A stretch of DNA of 64,000 bases from Capsicum annuum. Taxonomy: Eukaryota; Streptophyta; Magnoliopsida; Solanales; Solanaceae. The notes below the pieces were generated by a model, which did not search any database, was not told the origin of the DNA, and saw only the letters and a program-made list of their open reading frames with translations. Position numbers and translations under genes: made by a program. Of the stretch, positions 22,859 to 33,879 are shown piece by piece (position 1 is the stretch's first letter; every line of letters starts with the position of its first letter). The DNA is taken from positions 11,646,595 to 11,710,594 of the forward strand of contig NC_061119.1 in the NCBI RefSeq assembly GCF_002878395.1, written 5' to 3'.

Positions 22859-23230
22859 CAAAACTCGAAAATAAAGAATATCCCTGAAGTTTTCTGATAT
22901 ATGATTAGGTGCAAGGATGTTAGTTATTAAATAGACCAATGTGAATAATTATTTGTTTGGTTTCAGAGGACATGTAAAACATTGCAGGTGGAAAAGGACA
23001 TGTTTAATAGTTAAATCAATGATGATGTTATTTATGGACTATTTTATGCCTGAAACATGACCATAAGTCATAACACCAGAAAGTCAAACCCTTCTGTTAT
23101 ATGTAATCCCATGAACCAAAGGACCTCTTAGTTTACCTCTTAAACAGCTGCAAAACGTGGTATTACTTATGCATGATTTCGTACCTGCACAATTCACCTT
23201 CAAACTAGCTACCAAACGACCCCTTACGGA

Positions 23231-23550
23231 TAGGGCCGGCTTTACATAGTTAAAAAAAATAGGCAACCGTCTTAGGCCTTCAAATTTGAGGGGCCTCATT
23301 TTTTTCACAGTGATAGATTATAGACTTTTTATAAAAAAGAAGTATTAAGAACTATTCGTAGAAAAAATAAACTTCTTATATAAAAGTAAGAATTATTAGA
23401 AATTCGATGTATTTAAACTTTAAAGTACTATATATCAAGAAAGATTAAATGCATTACTACATTAACGAAAAAAATCACTAGAAGAAATCGACTATACAAA
23501 AAATATTAACAACTTTGCATCTCAAAATATCTAAAATATAGACTTTATAA

Positions 23551-23593
<43 letters not shown>

Positions 23594-23648
23594 AGGGTCT
23601 TTGTTCAATTTTTCGCCTTAGGCCGTCAAAGAGTTTGAGCCGCCCCTG
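23231..23648. mobile_element. hAT-type MITE (418 bp) with 8-bp target duplication
   Basis: Ends tagggccggct and agccgcccctg are near-matching inverted repeats of the CAGGGGCGGCT type. They are flanked by cttacgga (23223-23230) and cttacgat (23649-23656), an 8-bp duplication with one mismatch. The interior is AT-rich with an (at)n run at 23563-23590. No transposase frame is present. Confidence 0.75.
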
Positions 23649-23656
23649 CTTACGAT

Positions 23657-24710
23657 TTGAAATATTATAAGCAGCTTAATAAAATTGGCTTGCTCTTCTC
23701 TCTTTTCTCTATTGAACTATGGAAAGCACTTTATAGTAGCGACACGGATTCGCCACAACTTATGACTTCGCCAATGGGGCAAAAGAAACTATATACTTCA
23801 ACGGGCAAAATTCAGAAATAACATACTTATGAGTTTCACAACAATAATTTCATAATTACATAATATAGCAAGTTGTATTTTGTATTTTTGCAAACTGTTG
23901 TTATAAAAATACAAATACATATGATTTTTACTGCCCTTATGATCGATATGTATTTTGTATTTTTACAAACTGCTGCTACAAAAATACAAATACATACAAA
24001 TACATATGCTACAAAATGCAATTTGATAAAAATGTTGCTATGTTTTGTAATTTAATACTTAAGTATGCTACTTTATGTATTTTTTCCTACTTCAACTATC
24101 AAAGATTGGAATCAATTTCTTATTCTTGTACCAAATTGAAGCTCTTTTAAGAAGATTGTTCGAATCGTTTCAAGAATAAACCTTATGTAGGTGCATAATT
24201 AGCTCTATTGAGAATATAACAACGATGTTATTTCGAATTTAGTATATATAAAGATAATATTATTCTAAAGAAAACCCTTCTCATTCTTATAAATGGATAT
24301 TCCAACCCAAGATTTTCAAAAATATTGATAGAGCTTCTTATATAATAATACACATAATTTTTATCGGCTTTGTAAGATCGAGTTTCAAAAATAATTCAAT
24401 TAAATGCTCAGATTCATTCATATAACATCATAGTCAAACTTTAGTAATCTTATTTTTGAAATTGTTTTCTCTATGTCAACATGTTTTGATGCCCTGAGTT
24501 TCTCCATTTAATGGGCTAAGTTGCATCTCAGGTACTCTCTTCTCCAAGTACAAGGCTAGCTTTCAAGATACGGGTTCGGCTGAATTCAATAACTTTAATT
24601 AAAATCTTGAATTTATATTAAGAAATTCATTCAAGAATACTTTTTCGCGCTAATTTCTCATTAAGCCTTTAACTCTCCAAATTACTCATTGAGCTATTTC
24701 ATCTCATTAA
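23657..24710. other. AT-rich intergenic DNA, no gene seen
   Basis: 23870-24005 contains an imperfect repeat of tttttgcaaactgttgttataaaaatacaaat / tttttacaaactgctgctacaaaaatacaaat (each half itself nearly palindromic). Otherwise no frame, RNA gene or clear mobile element is recognised. Confidence 0.5.
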
Positions 24711-24968
24711 GTACAAGATGGTCTCAAAAGCTTCAGAAGTGCACTGTGCATGACATCGATATCACTTGGAAACTACGTGAGCAGCTTAATGATGAGTGTA
24801 GTGATGAAAATTTCTACAACTGATAACATGTCTGGATGGTCACCAAACTTATTTTACTTTATGTTAGCTGGTTTGACAATCTTAGATTTAGTTGCTTATA
24901 TAGCATGCGCTAAGTGGTACAAGGGTATAAAGCATGGTAAAATGATTAATGAAGGAAGACAAATGTGA
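24711..24968 (+). pseudogene. NPF (NRT1/PTR) transporter C-terminal fragment
   Basis: The frame from about 24711 reads DGLKSFRSALCMTSISLGNY, then VSSLMMSVVMKISTT, DNMSGWSPNLFYFMLAGLTI and LDLVAYIACAKWYKGIKHGK, with a stop at 24966-24968. This matches the last two membrane helices of NPF/PTR family proton-coupled nitrate/peptide transporters. Compared with the family, the loop after GW is short: roughly nine residues of the usual GNLNxGHLDRF loop are missing. The upstream ~500 codons and their exons are absent. It is a relic of a host gene, not a functional transporter. Confidence 0.75.
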
Positions 24969-25370
24969 AGTATAAAGTATCTTAGAGTTTTAGACTGTTT
25001 TTGTTCTAAATTGGATTTATCGAAAACAACCTCTCTAACTCATCTAGTGATAGTGCCATGGACTACGTAAATTTTACCCTCCCCAAATCCCTCTTTGTAA
25101 ATATATTTTGGTGATATGTGGAGAGATTCATTAGATAAGGTTAAGTTGATTCAGAATCGACTTCTAATCACAACTCATATTTAACAAAAAAAATTATGCT
25201 AATAGAGAGGTTCATGGTGTTACACCCAATTAGTCCTCCTCATTTATAGTTAATCAATCAAGTCTCTTGAATTCCAAACAAAGAGAAATAAATATTACAA
25301 AAAATATTTTCTGAACTATTTTCGGCGTTGTTTTGCCATTTCATTTGGCAAAATAGCCCAATATATACAT

Positions 25371-25380
25371 ATATATATAC

Positions 25381-25414
<34 letters not shown>
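25371..25414. repeat. (AT)n/(ACAT)n microsatellite
   Basis: A run of atatatac / atacatac / atatatat. Similar (at)n runs lie at 23563-23590 and 48027-48052, and a (tta)n run at 15190-15221. Confidence 0.9.
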
Positions 25415-25947
25415 TATAGTATATGTAATTATAATTGCTTAGTATTATTTATGTTTATATAAATTAATAGATATTAGTTTTAAGTATATTTATTAGTTTG
25501 TAAATCAAATTATGTCAAAAACATGTGTTTTAAATAAGTACAAATTTCAAATTATCAATTTCAAGTCCTTTCCAGCTTAATTATGAAAATTTGTCCAGTT
25601 TTGAAAATAATTATTTAACTTATTAAAGTCAAAAAGTTTAATTATTTAATTAAATAATTAATTCATCTCAAGTTTATGTAAAACTGATTTTAAGAAAGTA
25701 CTAATATTTAATTTTAATCAATTTTGACTATAATAATATGAATCAAAATGGCGTTTCACTCACTTCATTTCTTTTTATTCAACTAAGTTGATATAGTATT
25801 GTTCTTTCTAAGTCCGTTTATGCAGAATTTGGGACTAAGATTCTGTATCTAGTACAGTCAATTAGAGGCTTAGACTATGTATGAATGTAGTTTATCGAGA
25901 TAGATAGAGGAAGAGACTAAAAATTACAACTAGAAATCCAATTTTAG

Positions 25948-26157
25948 GTGGTCATTATGATTAGAAACTCATTTCAACTGAGTCTAAAGAGGCTCAGGTG
26001 TGGAGCCTTCCACTGTGAACTGAGACTACACCCCAATAAATTAGACAAACACATCAGGGCATTCTGCCAACGAGCGAAGGCAATTGCTCAACAAAGGGGA
26101 TTCAACCCTCCCCCAATGCAATGCAGTGAAAGACGATGCAGATTTTGTGACCAATGA
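25948..26157 (+). other. Small unassigned ORF (69 codons)
   Basis: The frame encodes a basic, Cys-rich peptide (LRCGAFHCELRLHPNKLDKH, then CQRAKAIAQQRG and CSERRCRFCDQ). The base composition is more coding-like than its AT-rich surroundings and ordinary ATG and stop codons bound it. I do not recognise a family. It may be a decayed exon of a host gene or chance. No flanking splice logic or partner gene was found. Confidence 0.2.
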
Positions 26158-26792
26158 CGTAAAAGATATGTCGGCAGCCAGACGGGCTTTTTAAATTATG
26201 AAATTTTATATATATATCATTTGTTCTTTCTTTGTTTTGGGTATACAATCCCTTATAATTTTCATTACCGAGATATTTTTTTAATTGTTTCTAGGAATTT
26301 TTTTTGTAGAATCTATTCCCATTCTGCAAACAGTCAAATCTGAACTGAACTATGTTGCTCTTCTTCCTAGGTTCTTCGCTTTGGATCGAATTAAACCACA
26401 TGTTCCATCGCTTGTGCGGCCCGACGTCAATTTCTTTGAGTTTTATTTTTGCAAACGTACGTCTTATTTTTATGAGTGACCTTTTCAAGATTTAATTTGA
26501 TTAATTTTCAAAGCTAAATTAAATTAAATTAATTTAATTTTAAAATAAAAATTTTATATATTCAAAATTATATAAAAAATGATATAAATTATAATTTTCT
26601 TTTTCTCAATTTGATTGAGAAATATATTTTAAAATATTAATCAAAATTTATATAGTTTGATTACACACCTAAAAAGAACAGAGGAGCATTTTAAAATCAA
26701 TTTTAATACAGTTACTCCTTCAAATTAGACCAAAAACCCAAATCAGACCCCTTAACTTTGTTTTTTACTTATTAACTCCCACCTGCGTGTGT

Positions 26793-27476
26793 ACCTCACT
26801 TTATTGTTTTCAAACGTTATACTAAATAGGATATTTACTTAAATAATAAAGATGAATACAATAATTAAATTCAACATCTTTTGAAGAATTTATTTAATTA
26901 ACCTCATCTTTACCAAAAAAAATTCTCAAAGCCAATCGACATTAATCTACCACTTGTAAACTGCAACAAAATAATACGATGATAGAGACATCAAAACAAT
27001 ATAATTAAATCTAACCTTTACACAAAATTTTTCTCAAAGTCATCCGACACTCATCTACCACCTGTAAACTATAACAAAATAATATGACAATAGAAATATC
27101 AAAATAATACAACTAAATTTTACCTTTACACAAAAAAAAAAATTCAAAATACAGACACAAAAACAAAACAATTAGACCTAAATTTTACCTAAAAAAATTT
27201 CTTAAAGTCGTTCGACATTCATCTACCATCTGTAAATTCATCTACCACCTGTAAACTACAAATAAATAATACAATAGTGATTACAAAGCTTCAATTTTGA
27301 TGAGAACAATTCTTGTTTGGACGAAAATTTTGACACTAAAAAATAACTTGAATGAAAACAGAGAAGATGTATATACACACACACGTTGAATTCTATTATG
27401 TTGGGTTGGAAAATTAAGCATCAACCAATCTAGACATGCAACCGAATCAAGTTAGATGAACATCAATCATATTTAA
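26793..27476. repeat. Dispersed repeat with internal ~110-bp tandem units, copy 1
   Basis: Repeated units contain cgacattcatctaccacctg, then taaactgcaacaaaataata and gatagagacatcaaaacaat. They recur near 26926, 27033 and 27200. The whole block, including its right edge (ccaatctagacatgcaa...catcaatcatatt), is homologous to 50008-50803. Its right edge joins the truncated LTR of element 2 at 27476/27477. Confidence 0.75.
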
Positions 27477-27848
27477 TTGTTTGATGTGTTTGATGCTTGT
27501 TTATGTGTTTTATGTGGTTTATACATTTGTAATGTCGAATTAGCCGATACGCTCTACCAAGAGACCGTGGTCGAACCATGGGATCGAGGGGTGCCTAACA
27601 CCTTTTCCTCGGTCAATAGAATTTCTTAGCCGGAATCTCTGTTCGCAAACCAGTCTTAAAGAGTCAAATTATTTTTAAAAGGATTTTTCAAAGGTGACTT
27701 GGCACACCGGATTATGCCAAGTGGCGACTCTGAATAAAAAAATGTAAATAATCTTTTTTTGAAACAAATTTTTTATCTTTTGTCACTTTAATAATGAAAA
27801 TTCTTTCAAACTTTAAAATGATCTTTTTGGTGAAAAAGGGGTGTGACA
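27477..27848 (+). repeat. Truncated 5' LTR of element 2 (last 372 bp)
   Basis: Homologous base for base to the end of the 3' LTR (37054-37426), from ttgtttgatgtgtttgatgc to aggggtgtgaca. The first ~1.5 kb of the LTR is missing and is replaced by the unrelated repeat ending at 27476. Confidence 0.85.
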
Positions 27849-27852
27849 GCTC

Positions 27853-27870
27853 TGGCGACTCTGCTAGAGA
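27853..27870 (+). promoter_or_regulatory. Primer binding site (tRNA-Arg), element 2
   Basis: The sequence tggcgactctgctagaga lies four bases after the LTR end (gtgtgaca, then gctc). It matches the element 1 PBS except for two g-to-a changes. Confidence 0.8.
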
Positions 27871-28845
27871 ATTTTCAGAATTCGAGCTTATTTTTTTGGA
27901 GTTGTGTCGGCTTAATTTGGCACTATAGGTGTATAGACATTTTGTTTGTGTTGTTTTGTGTTATTGTTTATCATTGTTGAGTGCCTACGTGCTCTTTGTT
28001 TACAGTTTTTCTTTATGTGCTACCGCTTTATATCTGGCATCATTTGCATAACCCGAGTCAATTCTTTCTGCAACAAGTCTCGGATTGCACGTTGTGTACA
28101 CGAACTCTAGTTGAGTCACTCTTATTTTAGAAGGGGGAGCCGTCAGACGTATGGAGTGGGTGGAAAGCTGTCGCAGCCACTATCGACCATACACTCCCCC
28201 GAATAGCCTTGCTAGTGAACCCCGATGTAGGTCAGCCTTTAAGTCATGCTTATGTGCATCATATTAAGACCTAGTGGGGCCCACTTGGTCCTTTGTAGGA
28301 GACTCACCTCTAAAGCATCCCTACGTGCTAAATGTTGCATCTCTGAGGGTAACATGGTCATTTGACGAACTAATTTGGGGAAAGCATGTGTCAGAAGTAA
28401 GGTGTGTAGGCATAAAAAAAAAGGTGAATCAAAAAGAGTTTTGTAGTTTTTAGGGTTCTTTCTGGTTTTTGTTTTCCACAATTCAAAAAAAAAATAGATT
28501 TTTTACTTTCTGTACTCATTTTTCAAAAATCAAAAACATCAAAAAGATTTTCCTTTTGTTTCCTTTAGCAAACATTCACAATTTGAAAACTTCAAAAAAA
28601 AATTATTTTTAGGAACTTTTTATAGAATAAAAATTCAAAAAAAGATGGTAGAAGTTTTGTGAATTTCATCTAACGAAAGTATCAAAAACATTTTCTTTCA
28701 TAATTGTTGGTGTCATTTTATGTGAAGTGTCAAAATAAAAATCTCAAAAAAAAGATTTTATTGGCATTATTCATCGTTTATCTTTGGTAATGGCTCCTAA
28801 GTCAAGGTTTAGTTTTCTATTTAATCCTTAATAATCCAATCTGGA

Positions 28846-28913
28846 CGAACTACGCACCCCTGATTCTCCTCTTTCGGGATGTGAGATATGTAGGCAGCCT
28901 ATTGTTGGTTCGA
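28846..28913 (+). other. Conserved ~65-bp module, copy 1 in element 2
   Basis: gaactacgcacccctgattc, then tcctctttcgggatgtgaga, then tatgtaggcagcc and a ggttcgaggatc tail. It lies between the PBS and gag. Confidence 0.75.
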
Positions 28914-29353
28914 GGATCTTATTCAAAAATCCAAAAAGATTTTTTCTTCACTCTTCATTTAGAGTAGATGTTTCATACATGTCTTAAAAAAAGAAAAAAA
29001 AATTCCTTAATAGTCGTACGTTTTGTTTTTGGTTGATCTTATTTTTAAAAATTCAAAAAGATTTTCTTCATTCTTATTAGAGTTGTTGTTTCATATACAT
29101 GTTTAAAAGAAAACAACAAAAAATATTTTCCTTTAATAGGTTCAAGTTTTATTTTCGCATAAAATTCAGATTCGAAAACCCAAAAAGATTTTTCTATGAT
29201 CATAGGTTGCATTTTGTATAGAGATGTTAAACCTGAAAAATTCAAAAAGATTTTCGTCTATTCGTTTGACAATTTGTCATTTTTCTTTTCTTCTTAAAAT
29301 TTTAAGAAAAAAGAAAAAGAGTTTAGTTTATTTGGCCATTTTGGCAAGACTTC

Positions 29354-29425
29354 ACAAACTACGCACACCTGATTCTCCTCTCTCAGAGGTGAGATACGTA
29401 GGCACCCTTCTTGGGTTCGGTGACC
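29354..29425 (+). other. Conserved ~65-bp module, copy 2 in element 2
   Basis: aaactacgcacacctgattc, then tcctctctcagaggtgagat, then acgtaggcacccttcttggg and ttcggtgacc. It lies about 150 bp before the gag ATG, the same place as the degenerate copy at 8959-9020 in element 1. Confidence 0.75.
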
Positions 29426-29570
29426 TTTTCAAAAATAAAAAGAAAAAGGAGAGATTTTGAGAAAGTGTTGAACTCTAACGCATTTGCTATCTCTTGTTCA
29501 GTTAGTTTGAGGTAGTTGGTTTGTGGCATTTTGGTTGGTCCTCCATATTGCACCAAGTCACAGAGAAGGT

Positions 29571-31410
29571 TATGGCCAATAAGGATACCGAGTTTTTTGT
29601 CACTAATCAGATAGGGAGTTCAGGAAATGAGAATTTAGGAGATAATGAAGAGAATCAAAAATTAAGGTAGCAAATGATAGAAATGCATCGAGTTTGGGCC
29701 AATGAGTTGCCGCCTCCTCTAGTTCCCACAGATAATTAGAATATCTTTCTAGCTTGCCTCCCGTGTTACATGCACAATTTCCCATTTTTGTTGATATGCC
29801 ACAACATGCATCAGGATCGACTCCGAGGCAACAATATCCAACCACTTCCAATGTTCATTTCCTCACTCCCAAATCCAAGACTACCACATACTCGGCTCGA
29901 CCTACTGTTCATGCTTTTGTGGCGCCACCCCCACCTGAAGCTCCTACTTTTGATGTTCATCCACAAGTTGTGCCTCCTTACTCTACAAGATATCCTGCAT
30001 TGAATATTACTGGTGTTCAGCGTTACACTTCTGAGCCTACATTCAAGTTGACTGGTCTTTATGGTGACACTCACCCGCTTAAATTTCCTCCTAACACTGA
30101 GAAGCCTATTATGACAGAAGAACAAGAGGAAATAACCAGCAAATTGATAAGTTTGGAACTGGCTATGAAAGACCTCCAAGGACTTGGAGGTTACAAAAGT
30201 GTCTCATATAAGGACTTATGTATGTCTCCAGGTGTCAACCTTCCTCCTGGCTTTAAAATGCTGAAGTTTGAGAAATATAATGGACATGGGACCCAGTGGC
30301 ACATTTGAGAAGTTATTGTAACCAATTAAGAGGCGCTGGAGGGAAGGAAGAACTACTTATGGATTATTTTGGGGAAAGTCTTTTAGGCCTAGCTTCAGAA
30401 TGGTTTGTTGACCGAGACATCGACAATTGGATTAGTTGGGATGACCTAGCTAATGAATTCGTGCAATAATTTTAATAAAATGTGGAGTTGATTCCTGATG
30501 AGAAATCCCTGACTAATATGAAGAATAAGAACATCAAAAGTTTCATAGAATATGCAATTATATGGCGTGAACAAGCTGCTAGGTGAAACCACCAATGAAA
30601 GAAAGTAAGATAGTGAAGGTATTTATTCAAGCGCAGGACAAAACATATTATCAACACTTGTTACCTGCATTAGGCAAGCCGTTCATTGAGGTCCTTAAAA
30701 TGAGGGAGATTATAGAAGGGGGAATTAAGACTAGTCACATTATGAGTTTTGTAACATTGAAAGAGACTACTCAAGCAATTCAAAAAGGTTAAGGAAGTGT
30801 TGGGGAGAAAAAGAATGAAGAAGATGCATCTACTATTGTAGTTGGACAGCAGGGAAGGTCAAGAAGATCACGCCGTCGTCGGTCTCAGGCTCAAGCTCAA
30901 GTTTATGCCCAAACTCCACATAATCACTCCTAAAATCCATTATACTCTATTTCTCCACATCTATATCCTGTTTATAATGCATAACCACATGTTAAACCCT
31001 CATCTTACCCAAAATGGCATACCTCAATGCCCCAGCGTCATCCTCTAACTCTACAAACATACTAAAACCCTTCTAAGCCTGATTTTTTATCCAAGCCAAA
31101 TGATGAAATGAGGCATAAGTCGAGAGATAGCTTCATACCAATTGGAGAGTCATATGCTAGTTTATTTCAGAGATTGATATAGGAAGGCATGATCACTCCT
31201 GTCCTTGGGCACACCCTTAATCGGCGTTCAAGAAATTTTGATCCTAATGCACGATGTGCGTATCATTCTGATGCTCAGGGTCATAGTATTGAATATTGTC
31301 GAGATTTGAAAAGAGAAATTGAAAATATGATTAAAGATGGATCGATTATGGTGCAAAACATTGATAGTGAGGAAATCTTTAGTCATGCTGATATGCAAAC
31401 CAGTGGCTAA
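29571..31410 (+). pseudogene. gag of element 2, multiple frameshifts and stops
   Basis: Starts with ATG at 29571 (MANKDTEFFVTNQ) and soon meets a stop. The recognisable parts are a proline-rich segment (ARPTVHAFVAPPPPEAPTFD), a capsid part (LPPGFKMLKFEKYNGHG at the end of the 29754-30308 frame), the downstream LALEW/ASEWFVDRDIDNWISW region, PFIEVLKMREIIEGGIKT and a zinc-knuckle-like end (CAYHSDAQGHSIEYCRDLK) closing at 31410. It is collinear with the gag of element 1. It cannot give a full Gag protein. Confidence 0.8.
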
Positions 31411-32445
31411 GTTGTCAGGCTGAGCAATTGAGAAGTCACCCCTCTCCCTACTAGGAAGAGGTCTGGTAGTTTGTTTTCTTTTCTTTTCTATTTTCTGAAG
31501 AATTTCAAGGTTGTAGTTCAGGATCTATCTTGTTTTGTCCCTTTTTCGTTTATGTTCAAACCCTTTTATCTTTTATTTCAACTAAATGAAGTGTCCTTTT
31601 CATTTTATGTTTCAAATATGTGTTGTTTGTTTGTTTTCTTTATACAGTACATTTTATGTTGGTTTTAGTGATATGACATGCCTGCGGAATTTTCAGTCAT
31701 ATCTTAAAATCCAGTTTAAGCATGAAAATTGAATTAGGGGGTTAAAGTTAGAAAAGAGAGCATATGAGAAAATGGGTAGAGTGTTGACACATTTGGTGAC
31801 AAATTCAAGCCTTCTTTGAAAATTAAGGCAAATATTTTGAGAATCACAAGAATAACTTGGTCATCAATAGAAAGACATGTCTTAATTAGGTCGAACAGTG
31901 TCTGTGTGATCCTATCAAGAGGAACAGAACGAACATCAACTCCACGAAAGCATGAGTCATTCAATGTGATGGATATACAACAAAGGTGGAGTTGTATGTT
32001 TGACAAGTGTAGAGGAAGAAGTAACACACATGCTCAATTAAGGATAGTGTTGTTAAAGTGTCAAATGATCTTCATTTTTCATTTCATATTGCATGATATG
32101 TACTTACATTTTCAAGGATTGATATGATGAAGACATTTCATTTTGTTATCCCAAACATTGTGTCATCCTTTGCTTATCCTGTTTGAGCTTTAGTACTATT
32201 TTCTTTCATACCCCTCTTTTGGAATTAAGATAGAGTCAACACAGTTCAAAAGAATAGTGTCGAGCAAAATAGTAAAATCAAAAAAGTTTCAAAACAAAAA
32301 AGGGCAGAGAGAAAAAATGTGTCCAAAAAAAAGGAAAAAAAGAGTGTCAAGAAAAATAGAGTCGGAAGAAAAATCCCAAAAAGAAAAAAGTCAGTTAAAG
32401 TCAATGGAATAAAAAAAAGTCAGAATCAAGCAAAACAAGCTGTCA

Positions 32446-32516
32446 GAACTACGCGTGACCTGATTCTCCTCTTTCGGGGGTGAGATACGTAGGCTGCCCT
32501 CCTCTGGGCTCGGTCC
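32446..32516 (+). other. Conserved ~65-bp module, copy 3 in element 2
   Basis: gaactacgcgtgacctgatt, then ctcctctttcgggggtgaga, then tacgtaggctgccctcctct and gggctcggtcc. It is the best match to the 3' copy of element 1 (1731-1800). It is placed downstream of the coding region in both elements. Confidence 0.8.
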
Positions 32517-32779
32517 AACCAAATAAACAATTTAGTATTGCCCAGTCAAAATAAACTGGGACATGAGTTGACACTCATTGTTTGAGTCGATTCCAAAAGT
32601 TGTAAGTCCTACCCCACTTCAAGTGTCGTTTGGACCTCATGTCATCCTTTCTTTATAACCCTATCCAAAAGTCATTACAATCAAAGAAAGACCTTCAGAT
32701 CAATCTTTGAGGATGTTATGGCTAAGCATACAATGGATATGATGATGTATTTTGGAACTACTTGTCTTCCTCAGCGTAA

Positions 32780-32975
32780 GGAATCAAGAGAGAAATAAAA
32801 ATGAGAGATCCTTATTGGTGAAAACCCACGCGGGCACCATAAGGCGATGTTAAGTTGAGAGAAATAAAAATAAGAGAGTCTTATTGGTGAAAACCCTCAC
32901 GGGCACCATAAGGCGGTGGTGAGCTAAGAGAAGAATGAGAGAGGCTTGTTGGTGAAAACCCTTCAAGGTGTCACT
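32780..32975 (+). repeat. Three-copy ~63-bp subrepeat in element 2
   Basis: Three imperfect copies of gagagaaataaaaatgagag, then a cttattggtgaaaaccc stretch and gggcaccataaggcg. It is the reverse-orientation counterpart of 1225-1470 in element 1. Confidence 0.8.
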
Positions 32976-33879
32976 AGCCGAATGAGGTCTTAAATACAAT
33001 TGGCCTAAGCAAGTAACTCAGTTTCAGGGCCATTAACTCAACCACAATTGGTAGAAAGTTATGATGGAAAAATCATACAGCTTAATCCAAATGCATGGCA
33101 TAATCATTAGAGTTGCCTGTCATTTTTAGATAAATTTTTCATTTCTTTATTTCAAATGGGGACATTCAATGTCATTTCCTTTTCTCTTTATTTTTATTTA
33201 ATTTTCTTGAGTCAGTTAACCAAATAAAAAATCATTGTCATTTTTTCTCTTGTCTTTGAGTCAAGTCTGTCAAAACAAGGGAGAAAAGTTTCTAAAATGG
33301 CTACCAACTTCTTCAATTGTACAAAGAAAGATAGAAAGTCCAGCGCATAAAAGAGACATGATTGTAACCTAAAAAAAGGACATGCAGAAAGTTTTGTCAA
33401 CAGACAAGTCTGTTAACCCATGGAAATACCAAGGCGCAAAGGGTTTACCTGAGAAAACATAGCAAAGGAGAAATATTGTGTTTGTTTCAGAGTCACTCTT
33501 AATAACCTGAGTTTGGTTCAATGATGCAATAAGTTAATGATGCATACTAACGGTTGAACGCAAGGTTAAATGTGATGAGGACAAAAGCAATCGCCACGAA
33601 AGCTAAAGCCACAAACCAGTCACCGTGTTTTTAAACTCACAAGTTTTTTTTGATGAAAAAGGAAACATATTACCTTCAAAGCAAGGACTTCAAAGCATAA
33701 ACATCAAGGGCTGCAATGCCTCACTTTTACAAATGCAAGAAGCAATGTTGCTGCACAGGTTTGATAATCAAGTCATGGTAAAATTCACATCCTATATCCC
33801 TCAGAGACACACTTTCTTGTCCAGGGATTTCAGTTTTCATTTGCTAGGTGATTCACTTCTTAAATTGAACCTTCACTTC

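Larger units (their letters stand above)
31411..33879 (+). other. Non-coding region after gag of element 2
   Basis: No pol text is recognised. 31440-31720 is T-rich. 32220-32440 is an A/G-rich stretch with many aaaaag runs. 32446-32516 and 32780-32975 are listed separately. 33625-33882 is open for 85 codons but resembles no protein I know. Confidence 0.55.

Noticed and set aside
29811..30179. 122-codon minus-strand ORF across gag of element 2
   Set aside because: Antisense shadow; the plus strand carries the recognisable gag text.
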